DNA from: Volvox africanus
Taxonomy: Eukaryota > Chlorophyta > Chlorophyceae > Chlamydomonadales > Volvocaceae
Assembly: GCA_030268105.1 (NCBI GenBank)
Contig: BSDZ01000089.1
Location: 310,001 to 374,000 of the forward strand
Length of the DNA stretch: 64,000 nucleotides
Direction of reading: 5' to 3'
Below the pieces are notes generated by a model that made no database searches, had not been told where the DNA came from, and worked only from the letters and a program-made list of their open reading frames with translations. Position numbers and translations under genes: made by a program. Shown one piece after another: positions 1 through 12,400 of this stretch (its first letter is position 1; each line of letters begins with the position of its first letter).

Positions 1-240
1 GGAGGGAGGAGGGAGGAGGGAGGAGGGAGGAGGGAGGAGGGAGGAGGGAGGAGGGAGGAGGGAGGAGGGAGGAGGGAGGAGGGAGGAGGGAGGAGGGAGG
101 AGGGAGGAGGGAGGAGGGAGGAGGGAGGAGGGAGGAGGGAGGAGGGAGGAGGGAGGAGGGAGGAGGGAGGAGGGAGGGAGGAGGGAGGAGGGAGGAGGGA
201 GGAGGGAGGAGGGAGGAGGGAGGAGGGAGGAGGGAGGAAG
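1..240. repeat. 7-bp minisatellite (GGAGGGA)n
   Basis: About 34 near-perfect copies of a 7-bp unit, cut by the window edge. The array lies in an intron of the minus-strand OPR-like gene, just after the donor at 272/271, so the sense transcript reads it as the pyrimidine strand (TCCCTCC). The same unit recurs at 9465-9860. Confidence 0.97.
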
Positions 241-3200
241 GAGGCACTGATCACCGGCCCATCTCCAATTACCTGTGCCGCTTCGAACAGTTGCTCGTCC
301 AAGTATTGCAACCGTCCACACGCCCACAGCAACTGTAGTAAGTTCCGGGTCGGGAGACGGGGAGTGCGGAAGGTGGCGGTGCCGCCGGACCTGGTTCCGG
401 AGCTTGAGGTGTGGTTACATGGAATAAGGACAGTCGGCTTGACGCCGTCGCTGCCACTGCCACTGCTACTGCTGCTTCTGGGGCTGGGTTCATGCCGCAG
501 GGCCGCCAGTGCAGCGGCGCATAGAGCCCTCAGGGTTCCCTGGTCGCGCACGTGAGCCTGAGGGGGGCGGGAGGGGGGCGCGAGACTGAGAACGCCACCG
601 CAACATGAAACCGGATTAGCCGTGTGTGTGTGTGTATATGCGTGTGTGTGCGTGTGTGTTGCGGGGGACTCGGAGGTTTGGGGGGGGGGGATGAGCGGGC
701 GGTAGAGGGAGTGCAGGTATTGGTGTTTCCCGGACAAGCTGCATAGATCATCATCTGATAATGGGAACCCCCCAAACCCCCTTGCGAATCTGACTGACGG
801 CGCATCCGCTGCAGTGCATTCGACATCAACAAATTGACGCTATTGAGACGTCGTCATTCACCTCACCCGGTCGGCCTTATTCCTACCCGCCTGGACTCGA
901 CCCTTGCATTGGCCTTCGTGTCGCGCCAACCAGCTACCGAACAATGAGGAGCAATGAAGAAGCGATCCTACCTTGCCCAGCGCCCAGGCCGCGTCGCCCA
1001 GCGCCTCGCCATCCATGTACCGGGCCTTATGTCCTGCGCGAAGCGCCAGCGCCTGTATGCGTGTGTGTGTGCGTTTGCGTTTGCGTGTACGGTCAGTGTA
1101 TATGTGTATATATGTGTGTGAGGTGGGACGGTACGTGGGGGCCGGCCGTATGCGAGTCATCTGCTCTCCCCTCTTTTACCACATCAGGAGAAATGGTCAA
1201 TCGGGTCGGGGTGGTGCAACGGAGTAACCGAACAACGACTTAACCACCACCACCACAACGCTCCCTTCCAGCTTCCACGTTCCTGACACCCCCCCCCCAA
1301 ACGGGGGATGTACGCGCAAAGGTGGCAACATGCAGACGACCGACCCCCACCTGCAGCCATTCCATATCCAGCTCAACCCCCGCGGACGCCTGAGGGATAT
1401 TTTGGGGAGCGGCGGAGATCTCTTAGCTGGAGGGGTGGATATTGCAAATGGTGTTGGTGATGGTGATGGTGATGATGATGGTGGGGTTGAGAAAACGACA
1501 ATCTCGTTTGCGTTATCGGTACCCGCCCTTAGCCCCCATCATCGGGGTCATCCACGTGTGGCCAGTGTGAACGCATGCCGCGCCGCGCCGCGTGTGAGTG
1601 AGCTGATGCCCCTGTGGGTGCTCGTGACGGCGAGAGAGGCCGGCGGGCTGCTGCCGCTAGGTGTCCATCCATCCAGCAACATGATGACAGAATTTTCCGA
1701 AATGCTGCTACTGCTGCTACTGTCGCTGTTACTGTCGCTGTTACTGCCGCTGCTGCTACTGCCGCTGCTACTGCTGCCGCTACTACTGTTGCTACTGCTA
1801 CAGCTGCTACTGCTACTGCCGCTGCTATTGCCGCTGCTACTGCTGCCGCTACTACTGTTGCTACTGCTACTGCTGCTACTGCTGCTACTGCTGATGTTGC
1901 TTTCGATACAGCAGCAATAACAAAGTGCTGGTGTTTTCCTAACTAGCCAGTCTTGAGCACCCACCTTCACAACCACCAACGACCTGAGCATGCTGCTGAT
2001 TTGGCAGCCCGTCAACTTCCCTGCGGGGGGAGAGGGAGACGGGGAGGGGGAGGGAGAGGGGGAGGGGGAGGGTTTTCGGGGGGAACGGATGGGGTGGGGG
2101 GATCGGTTGGGATGGTTGGGATGGTTGGATGGATACAAGAGGTACGGCGAACTCCTCCCTCCCCCCTAACTGCCCAGCTAAGCCCAGGCGTCCACTCCAG
2201 GGGGCCACACTCACCATACAATGCCAGATGAGAAGCCCGGAGCCCAAGATGAGCTACCACCTTGCCGACGAGCTGGGGATCAACGACCAGACCCCCAGCA
2301 GCCGTCGGTGGCGGAGGCGATGGCGGAGGTGGAGGCGGAAGAATAACATGTCCGCCTGCCGCCGCCACCGTCGCCGTCGCTGCGGTACGAGCTGACTCCA
2401 TCACGACGGTGGCGTCAACGCTGCCAACGGCTCTTTCCTGCAGTCGCTCAAGGGCAGTAGCTACAGCCCAAAGTACGACGGTGCACTCCTCCTCGCGGAG
2501 CTCCGAAGCCAGCGCAGGACCGCGGCTGGGGTGCGACAGCGCCTGCGATCCGGATACGGTACATCGTACGTCGTACGTCACCGCGAAACCTCCTTCCCCC
2601 CTTTCCTCATCTTCCCGGGCCCCCTTCTTCCCTGTGTCCCTCCCGCCATCTGCGAGATGCGGGTGGGTTTCGTAAATCCTTAGAATTCCTTAGGTTTGTG
2701 GAAACAAAGAAAGGGTGTGTGTGTGTTTAAATATGTTTAACCCCAGCACATCGTCTGTCAACGCCGTACAAGCGAGTAGCCTCCTTGCCTAGTTGCATCC
2801 TCCCTGGACTCCTCCGGCGACAACCCACCGCGATCAGGTTGCCGAACACCTGGGGTTCCGGCCTGCGTGGTAAAACCCAATTGTGGTGAGGGAGGGTGGT
2901 TGTGGGTTCGTTGTTAATACTGGTATTCCGTTGACTAATCCCCGGCTCCCTTACCAACCCCATCTTCATTCCCCCCCTTCACGGTTCGTGCCGCACCTTT
3001 CTTCCTTTCTGTCAATGCGTCCTCTCTCCCCCGAACCCCTCCCGCTTCAGGCATGCTAAACCCAACCGCCAACCCCCAACTCCCAGAGATCCATCAGATC
3101 AACCCCCTCTTACCAGGGCATCCGGACTGCCCGGCGCGCCCGCCACCATGCCGTATATGATACCCCCATCACCACCCCCACCCCCGCCACCATCACTACC

Positions 3201-3249
3201 GCCCAATAACCCCACGTCCCAACCCTGGCGGTTCCCCCACCCACCCATC

Positions 3250-3294
<45 letters not shown>

Positions 3295-5717
3295 ACCCTC
3301 ACCTCCCCGCCGCAACGAACGCCCACACGAGGTTGGCCACCTCCCTCCCTGGACCCGACCACAGCACGTCACCGGCCACAGCTGCGAGCCATTGCCAGGC
3401 AGCTTCGGTTTGCTGGGCAGCCTGCGGCGTCAGGTCCGCCATAGCCCCCTGCCCGCCAGCACCGTCCACGGCGGCGGCGATGTCGTACCCGGGAGCTGCC
3501 GCAATCATGCCACGGCGGTGTGTGTATTGCATGGAGGTGGTGTCGCCGCGGCCGCTGCCGCTGAGACCACATCGCGCAAGGCCCCAAGCGAGGCTGGCCA
3601 CGTCGTGCGTACTGACCTCAGACCAAAGGGGCCTTATGCCACTGCGTCCGGCGGTACGAACGTCTACGTCGCCGCCGCCGCTGCCGTCACCGCCGCCGAC
3701 AGCAGCGGCAGTCTCAGTCGTAGCCGTGACGATCCCGGCGCCACCGCCGGTGTCCGTGACGGCGTCCGGCGGCGAGGTGGTGGACTGGACGCTGACGTCA
3801 GCAATGCGCGCAGGAGAAACGCAACCACTTGTGGTGGGCCAGCTACCCGGGTGATACTGACCACCGCTAACGGTAGCCGCGATGAGGCCACCGCCGCTAC
3901 TGCTGCTACTGCTGCTACTGCTGTCTCTATCGATATTGCTACTGCTGCTACTGCTGCTACTGCTGCTACCGATGGTGTCGGGTCCGTACGCAAAGTGCTG
4001 CTGCCAATCCGCAGCCAGCCTAGTGGTTACCGCGTGTACGGCATGTATAACGCTGCTGAGGCTGTCCGGGGAGGATTCCCAGACCGGCCGGAGTTTGCCT
4101 GTGTGTGTGTATGTGATATGAAAGGGCGGGAGTGGGGGGAGGAGTGGGGGGGAGGAGTGGGGTGACGGAAGCACCGGTGCTGTGCCAGGAGTCAAAGGTA
4201 CGGCGGCGAAGGCAATGGGTGTTCCATTCAACGTGTCCACCGCCTCCAGGTTGCAGGGCCATGCAGCCAGAGTTGCGGCAGTCGCCTCTACCCGCCTCTG
4301 ACGCACAACCTCGCTCGTGCACCTGCCCCCCTCAACCCCATTGCCACTTCGCTTTGTTCGTACGTTCGCCAAAACTCCAGGGGGCCGCATATCCACCCAC
4401 CAATCGCCCGGATGCAAGATCCTAGCTCTACTGCCCGCATGCGTGGTACGGCAGATGGAACTTCGCAAAGCAGCTCCGAAACCAACGGCAACGCTAACTG
4501 TCCCTCCGTCGCCACCGCCACAGTCGAAGCGGCCCTGACGCCACTCCCGCCGCCGCCGCCGCCGGCGGTACCAGGTTTGTGGTCCACAAGCTGTGCCAGG
4601 CGGACGAGGACTGACGTCAGCATCAGTCGCTCAGAAGACAGACGAGCCTTATGACGCCGTACGACCGCCTCCAAGTCCTACGCGTGGTGTAGGGGTAACC
4701 GGAATATAACCCGCACGACATCGGCACGGAGCGGTGGCGATGGTGACAGACAGACAGACACACCTGCAGGTTGGCAGCATCTCGGATGTTCCGTAGCGGC
4801 ATGAAGCCTCCTTCCCTGGAGCGCCTCTCCTTCCGGGCGCCACCGCCACCGCCACCACCACTCTTGGTGGAATTGCCGTCGGCACTGACTGTAGCGCCGC
4901 CGCTACCACCATCAATACCACCACCACCACCACCATCACCACTGTAAGCCCCAAATGCACCTTGCATGCTGCCACCAACGACAATGCCATCATCAGCATC
5001 CCGCCGGGCCGTTGACTTGCTGGCCTGTGCAGCGGGGGAGCCCTCCGAGCTGTCGGCATCTGGAACGGCTGCAGTGCTGCTACAGCTGGTCAGGCCACCG
5101 GCATTAGCTCCGGCACTGGACACGGCATTACTGCTACAGCTACTGCCACTGCTACTGCCAATGCTACTGCCAATGCCACTGCTACTGCTACTGCTACTTA
5201 GGTTGCGTGGAGAGCTGCCCCCGAAGGTGCCTGTCCGGCAGCTGAGGGTGGCCAGGCTGGTCATGTGCCGTTGGGGCCCTGCTGATGATGTCCGCAGCGG
5301 CGGCAACGGCGTTTCCTCCCTCGCATCAGGCACAGAACGCCGCTGGTGCGGTTTCGGAGCGGGTTGGAATGAGCTGCGGGTTTTGGGCCTGGCCATGTAC
5401 GGGGAGACTGTCGTATAACTTGGGGAGCATATCTCGGAAAAACCATCACTTTTGTTGTGAATGTTGAACCTCGCAGCGAATAAGGCCCTGGTATGTCTGG
5501 AGGAGGGAAGTTTGCTGAATATGACCGTGTGTTGGGGAGAGGTTGCTATTCTGGCCAATGTGGCAATGGTGGTGGTGGTGGTGGTGAGACCAGGGGGCTG
5601 TCCGCGCCGTGCGCTGCTCGATGCAGCATATCCGTACAGCCAGGCGCAGATCGGGGATGCCGCCCCGTGGCCCCGTAGCTGGGCCAAAGCGAATAAGGGC
5701 GGGAAACGGCGCGCCAT
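1..5717 (-). CDS. OPR/RAP-like organellar RNA-binding protein (3' part outside window)
   Basis: The product is probably a helical-repeat RNA-binding factor that acts on chloroplast or mitochondrial transcripts. The start chosen is the ATG at 5717; an in-frame ATG at 5903 is an alternative. The first 60 residues are basic, rich in Ala, Ser and Arg, and lack acidic residues, like an organelle transit peptide. Exons with matching phases are 5717-4764, 4677-about 4401, a large exon ending at 3303, then 3195-3114, 2542-2215, 2020-1965, 1419-1351, 1025-972 and 557-273; the gene continues beyond base 1. Joints between 4401 and about 3950 are unresolved. Repeat-like helices visible include DVASLAWGLARCGL, REVANLVWAFVAAG, EECTVVLWAVATALERL, LGDAAWALGK and LLQLLWACGRLQYLDEQLF, which match the degenerate LLWALAxLG pattern of OPR, FASTK and RAP proteins. 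No C-terminal RAP domain is in view. Long serine, glycine and threonine tracts separate the helices. The family assignment is inferred from this pattern. Confidence 0.6.
1702..1900. repeat. Interrupted CTG/CAG trinucleotide tract
   Basis: About 200 bp of CTG, CTA and CCG triplets. It lies in the intron between exons 2020-1965 and 1419-1351 of the OPR-like gene. On the gene's sense strand the frame stays open through the tract and would read as serine with some glycine and asparagine, so retention of the intron would not immediately stop translation. Confidence 0.85.
3250..3292. repeat. (CA)n microsatellite
   Basis: About 20 CA dinucleotides just inside the intron downstream of the exon ending at 3303 of the minus-strand gene. 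In sense orientation this is a GT tract following the donor AG|GTGAGG. Confidence 0.97.
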
Positions 5718-6499
5718 CTGAAGGATGGTGGCGGTGGCGAAACTGCGCAACGCGGTTGCCGCCACGCCAACATGATTGATTAGTGCTTGTGAAGCATACC
5801 ATGCGCTGTCTGCATTGACGCCGAGGTCGATGTTAGATGTTCGATGTATTAGTAAATGTTTGTTCCGGACCAGCGCCGAGCCGCAACTGTTAGATTCCGG
5901 CATGCGATGCAGCGCAGCGCGATGCGCAAGATGTTTTTCAATACCGTGAAAATTTGCTCAAAAACGTTAGATCTGCACTTGCGGGATACTTTTAACGGCC
6001 CACTTACACAGAGTTCAGTTAATTCACTTCTTTCTGGCGTACATCATTACGATATTCCGTTGTCGCACGTTTCGGCGTTATTGTGAGCGCTTGACGATGC
6101 AAGGCCAAGGCAACATGTACAGCACGCATTTGATTTGCTGTACCTGCCTCATAGGTTCGAGCCACGAATGGTGATGAAAAAAACTTCCAGCTAACTGTGG
6201 TTTAGGACGAGAACTTTTTTGATTAAGGTGCGTGTTACCTATTACTTATGTAATTCAGTTCCGGGATATAATAGTGGGAATTGATCTCGTGCCTGCGCCT
6301 GTTGCGATGGACTCGTTCGTTCGTCAGGGTAGCCGTATGAACTGCCTAGCTTCACCAAAGGTTGCATGGATATGAACAGCGCTTATTTATGAGCTCGTTT
6401 ATTACATATAAATCGGGAAGCCAGCATCTTCTTCAGGACTCAATCCACAAGCTAGAAAGCAAACGAGCGGCTGGTTAGCCCCGTGGCCGCTAATTCAAT
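5718..6499. promoter_or_regulatory. Divergent intergenic region between genes 1 and 2
   Basis: About 780 bp lie between the start codons of two divergently transcribed genes, so promoters for both should be here. The stretch is AT-richer than the flanking coding DNA. I see no convincing TATA box or other defined element; the only ORF longer than 60 codons (5856-6086) has no recognisable features. Confidence 0.45.
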
Positions 6500-9400
6500 A
6501 TGCATTGCTTAGAAGATGATGATGCTCAAGCGCAAGAGCTCGAGGAGACTGATCCTGAGGTCTCTATGCTCCGCGAGCAAATTCGAATGTTAACGAAGCA
6601 ATTCTATACAGAGAGACAGCAATGGCTTGAAGAGAAGCGACGGCTGCAGGAAGCATCAAAGCCTCTTCAGACGGTGCCGTCGTCGCATACGGAGGACGGG
6701 CCAGGTCGTCCATGCTCTCGCCAAGACGGTAACCAACGGGCGAATTCCAGTGTTTTGCTGTGTAGCGAAGCTGGTAGCGAAGCGGTTTGCGAGGACGCAG
6801 TCCAGGGCATTCATAACGGGAGGGAGCCTTGCAGCTCGTCGTGTTCGTCAGCCAAGTCGACGAATTGCACCAGCCCACACCAAACAGGTGCGCGGCAACC
6901 CGACGTACCTTTTGACAATTTACTTAATTTCTGCTCGTGTTGGAACAGCACTGGACATTAACGCCGGCGACCCAATCCGTCGCCGGGCATTGCCAACTAA
7001 GTTATCAAGGCAAGGATTTCAAACGACGGGACGTCCCCATATGGTTTCAGTTAGAGTTATTTCTGGAATATCAGGATCCGCCTGCAGGTATATGTTTGCA
7101 TATTGTCTTTGGTGGCGCGCAATCCCGCTGCCGCTCTCGCGTTCCTTCCGTTATCGCTCCAAGTTCTTCATTTCAACAAACATGGTCAATTACGAGTTAT
7201 AATTTCATCATTCTTAAAGGTTCTTCTTCTGTTTCTGCTGCTGATGCTAATGCTGACGCTGCCTGCCGTCGCAGGCTCTTCAACGTCACCCACTAATGTG
7301 AGTGAAGCAAGCTCCCCCGAATTGGCGGATACGCAGCGTCAACTAGAGGTACAGTGAAGGAAAGGGAGAGGGACAGGGGGGGAAGGGGGAGAGGGGAGGG
7401 AGAGGGGAACGCCAGCCCATGAAAAGCGGCAGCAAGGGCTCTTGGTACGCGCCCTTGGCCTTTGAGCTACCTTGCGCGCCACACACTGACAGGCACTGGT
7501 GCGCGGCAACGGATGTTGAACTTATCATCGGGGTGCTGCCACTGGTATTCGAGTCCTGAACCCCCCTGCCATGCGGGAAGGGGCTGACGCACATAGTACA
7601 AGCTTAGTAAAACACATAGCGCCGTGGGCGTCACCCGACATCCCATTTCTGAATTCGTTGGGAGGTTGTTACGAGCGAATTCTGTTTAGCGAGCTCGTCT
7701 GCCCGTTAGTATGCAGTTACGTCCTAAGAAGTCGTACAACGAGCAGCAAAGGCTGGGCCTCCTGGACCTCCGTGTGGGGGATGACTGCGTCGCTCACGAT
7801 CCCTTCCTCTGATGACGACCCTGGCTCGCCGTACAGGAGTGCCGGCGCCACCACGAGTCCGCCTCCGTGCGGTGGTCTCTGGAACGGGAGGCGCTGCAGC
7901 GGCAGGTAGGTGCAACCGGTGGAGGTTGACCGTTACCGTTACATGGAGCTGAATGGATGCTATGCTTTAGCAACCCAGGGGGGTTCGGTAACACTTTGTA
8001 TGCAAGTAGCAACAGTGACGGTGTTCAGAATGATTGACACACATACAGACATACACATACACATACAGACACAGATACGCATGTGCAGGAATGAGAAAGA
8101 AGTAATAATGCGGCGAAAGACAGCCGTGCGGCCGCTTTCTGAACGGCACTGCCTGAAGCGTCCCAGCCAGCAGTAATGGCAACGGCACATCAACTGGCTT
8201 AATGGCTCCCCGTGAGCTTCAACTGGCGAGGCCCCACTCCCCATCTCCGCCATACGGAGGGGCGTGGCCCCTTCCCAGCACTCGCCAGTGTAATTACCTG
8301 ATAGTGCGACGCCGCCGATCATGCCGTGCAGATCCACGCGCTCATTAGCATGTCGGGCGGCGTGGTCGGCAGATTCAATACCGCCTGCGTGGCGGAGGGT
8401 CAGGACGGCCTGAGCGGTGGGAATGGTGACTCCAACCAGTTACGTGGACATACAGCGCAAGATGACGAGGAGGAGCGGCTTCATTTGTTGGAACGGGTTT
8501 CGGAGCTGGAGTTCTTGGTGGAGGAGCTCCAGGTGAGATGGGGGCTGGAAGGGGAAACCGGTGGAAGGAGGATGTGGGTCAGGATGTATTCGCCCGGGGG
8601 GGAGGGGGAAAGAGGGGCGGGAAACGAACGGACTTGAGTATGTGGGGTGATGGAAGCAGTGATGGCGCAGTGTCATAATCTTCGCCTTAATCTCGTCCTT
8701 CGGTTTGCTTCTGCCGCTTCTGCCGCTTCTGCCGCGGCAGGCGGAAAGAACCAATATGGAAGAGCAGCTGCGGGTGCTGGCGGCGGACGCGGCCGCGGCT
8801 CGCCGAGCGACCCGTAAGACCGCCCACTCGCTGCCGCCCCCCTCCCCATTGCTAACGTCTCGGGCTTCCCTTGACGACCTAGCCGCCGCAACCATGGCAG
8901 CCACCTCAGCCCCTAGCGGCGGCGGGTTAGTCGGAGTGTTTTGCGCAGGGGCCCCGCCGGAGGGTGCTCATGTGAATGTGAATGTGACGGAGCTGCTGGC
9001 GGAGAAGGCGGCGCTGCAGAGGGAGCTGAGGGCATTGCGGTGTCAGCTGGTGGGCATTACGTGGCGGCGTACGGCGCGGTCGCGCAGTGAAGAGTTAGGA
9101 AGGAAGGGGAAGAAGCTCTGTTGGTGTGGGGAGGGTTGGGTCGGCGGGTTTCGGAGAGCAGGGCAGCACATGGAGCATTATCAAGGGTGGTCGTGTCTAC
9201 CAGAACAGATGTTGGTATAAAGTTATGCATATATATACAAACATGTATATATATGCATGTATGTATAATATATGTGTACACATCTATACACATTTCCAAT
9301 GGCGAAGACGACTTGCTGCGTCTGAAAAATGTCAACCAGGGCAAGAGGCCGTGCTGCCAAGGGACCTGACACCCTCACAGAATTGCTTTGCGGCGGCGTC

Positions 9401-12400
9401 GCCAGACGCGCGAAACGAAGCACCCGAAGGCGCAGTCACACCGGCACGACGAAAGAAAGGTCTCTCCCCCTCCTCCCTCCTCCCTCCTCCCTCCTCCCTC
9501 CTCCCTCCTCCCTCCTCCCTCCTCCCTCCTCCCTCCTCCCTCCTCCCTCCTCCCTCCTCCCTCCTCCCTCCTCCCTCCTCCCTCCTCCCTCCTCCCTCCT
9601 CCCTCCTCCCTCCTCCCTCCTCCCTCCTCCCTCCTCCCTCCTCCCTCCTCCCTCCTCCCTCCTCCCTCCTCCCTCCTCCCTCCTCCCTCCTCCCTCCTCC
9701 CTCCTCCCTCCTCCCTCCTCCCTCCTCCCTCCTCCCTCCTCCCTCCTCCCTCCTCCCTCCTCCCTCCTCCCTCCTCCCTCCTCCCTCCTCCCTCCTCCCT
9801 CCTCCCTCCTCCCTCCTCCCTCCTCCCTCCTCCCTCCTCCCTCCTCCCTCCTCCCTCCTCCCCAACCCGTTGCCCTATGTTGATCCCGGCAACGAAACCC
9901 TGGCCCCACTCTCCCCCGATCGCCCTGCTCCTCCCCGATGCTGCAGGAGTCAGCGGCGGTCCCTCAGGCAGGGCACCAGCGGCCGCTTCGCCAGGACGCT
10001 GAACCAGTAAGCCAAGAGGCAGTTGCCGCTATCGAGGCCGCCGCCTCCTCCCCCTCCCCCTTCAGCTCCCCCTCCCTCCAAGTGATGTACCAGGAAGAGC
10101 ACCGGCGGCTGCTGGCCGCAGTGCAGGTGGGGACCAAGCAGTTGCCCAGCCAGGAAAGCAACGCAGGCGGGAAAGCAACGGCACACCCTCCCCCTCCCCC
10201 TTTTGGGGGGCTGGGTGGAACATTAATGTTGCGTCAAGAAGGCTGTCCCTCTGCCACATGGGGGCGTCGTCTGGAGCAGATCCGTACATCCGTACAACCT
10301 TCGTGGATTTCATTATCCATTATTGATGGGAAGGAACCATCAACCTGAAGTCTCGTACATGTTTTCCCACACCGCTCTTATTGCCCGGGACCAGGAACGT
10401 GACGCGCTGGCGGAGCAGGCCGCGGCTCTGCAGCAGAGGGTTCTGGAGGCGGAGGCCACGGCGGCGGCGGCGGTAGCGGCGGCGGAGGCGGCAGCGGCCC
10501 AGAAGAAGGAGGAGGAGAAGGCAGCAGCGCTAATCGCAGCTGAAGCTGACGCCGCCGCCACCGCTGCCGAGATCGCCGCCGCCGCTGACGTGGCGGCGAT
10601 GCAGTTTGAACTGACGACCCTTCGAGAGCAGTTGGCGGCATCGGTGGGAGCCTCGGTGGCGGAGTCAAGCCGGCTGGCGGCGCAGGTTTCGGAGCTTAAG
10701 GAGGAGGTGGAGATGCTTACGAGTCGGGTGCGTCTGGCTGTTGAATACGGAGGTGGTGGCACTTGGGAAGGCGTGCGTGTATGTATGTGTGTACGGTTGT
10801 ACGGATGTGTTATCTCCAGACAAAGGCAGACGGGTGGTGCAACAACCGAAGATGCCGCGCAGAGCTTTCCTTTCCCATGTGTTGTGTGTTGTAAATTCGT
10901 ATCCTAAGCCTCTTTTTGCTGATTTGGGGGTTATGTTTCGTCAACCAAGGTACAGGGACGCGTCCTTAAATATAGCAATGCTGTACAGCAAGGGGTTGTA
11001 CGGGATGTACGGTTTGACCGGGAGGGACAAGGGTCAAGGAGTGCGCATTACCTGAATGGTGGCACGAGACTCCCCAGTGCGTGCGGAAGCAGCGGACGGG
11101 CGGGAAAGGGGGGCGGGGGGTGCACTTATACGCACTTGGTTAGGGTTTCAGGGTTTTAGGGGTTTTCGTGTGGAGTTCTGCGGTGCTCCGCCCTACGGCC
11201 GGTCGGATGGGGTCCTCCTCTCCTTGAGCCTTAACCTTTACCTGCTCATATCTGATGCTATCGGCAAATTTTGATTCCATTGCTGTCTGTAACCGCTGCA
11301 TCAACCGCCAACAGAATGCGGAGCTGGTAGCTGAGGCAGGTGCTGTACGGCAAGCCCTGGTCTCGGGGCAAGTGCAGGTGTGTGTCTAGGGGGTTGGTGC
11401 TCTCAAAGGATGGTTTGGGTACGGGAACGACAGGTGTGGCAGTTATGGCAGTTTTGTTACGCAGGTTATGATCACGTGTTTTTTCGGTGTGCGCTGTTTC
11501 TATCATTCCCCCCTCCACATCACACGCTCTGTTGCGAATGGGGGCGGAATGCGGCATTTAATGGGGGGTATGATTTCCCCAGAACCTGGCGGAGGCTCTC
11601 AACCAGGGAAACGGGGCTGCGCCTGGCTCGAATCCCTCATGTTGCTGTTGTTCGCTTACCCCCTGCGTGTTTTGCAGTCGTGCACGCTCCCCTCCCCCCT
11701 CCCACTCTCTCTCTCTCTCCATGTCTCTCTCTCTCACACACACACACCCTACAGGCGAGTGACGAGGCTTTCGCGGCGGCGGCAGCGGCTGAGATGGGGC
11801 GAGCGGCCGCCGAGGCGGGGCTCCTGGAGGCGCAGCGGAGGATTGCGGCGCTGCAGGTGATGGCTGATGGGGGCAAGGGCGCGGGCGGGGCGGGCAGCGG
11901 GCTGCAGCGCGTGGCGTTGGGGACCTGCTCTTCAGACGATCTGCTCCCAAATGATAATGCTGTTTGAGAAGGTCTGTCTGTCTGTCTGTCTGGTTCCCGC
12001 GTATCTTTCGTCGTCGGCAGGCTGAGCTGGTGGCGGCGCGCAAGGCGGTGGAGGCGGCCGTCGTGGAAAGGTGCGGGTAGCATCTTCTCACTCCCAAACG
12101 GGCAGATGAGGGTTGGGTGTGTTTGATCAGGCGCAAGGGGCGTCGAAGGGGACCTGAGGGGTGTGATTTCTGGGTATGGTGGTGGTGTAAAAAACATATA
12201 GTGGTGTAAATAGATGCGTAAAGCATGGTTGTGGCGCCGTGGAAAATATGGTGGCGTGTAAATAGGTGCATAAAAGCATCGTTTACACCACCACCATATC
12301 CACGGCGCCACCATCAAGACCACCACAGACACGACCTCAACCTCCAATGCATCACAGCCCACCCTTTCTGGCGCTCCAGGGACCGCCTGGCGGTGGAGCT

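Noticed and set aside
1330..1920. 196-codon plus-strand ORF with a polyleucine tail
   Set aside because: It is antisense to the OPR-like gene and made mostly of a CTG-type triplet tract.
9126..10010. Long ORFs of Pro/Ser/Leu or Gly/Arg/Glu repeats over the CCTCCCT array
   Set aside because: They are translations of a 7-bp intronic minisatellite, open in every frame, and they conflict with the phase-consistent exon chain.
11621..11645. Possible tRNA B-box (GGCTCGAATCCC)
   Set aside because: No matching A-box, acceptor stem or cloverleaf could be found around it; it lies in an intron.
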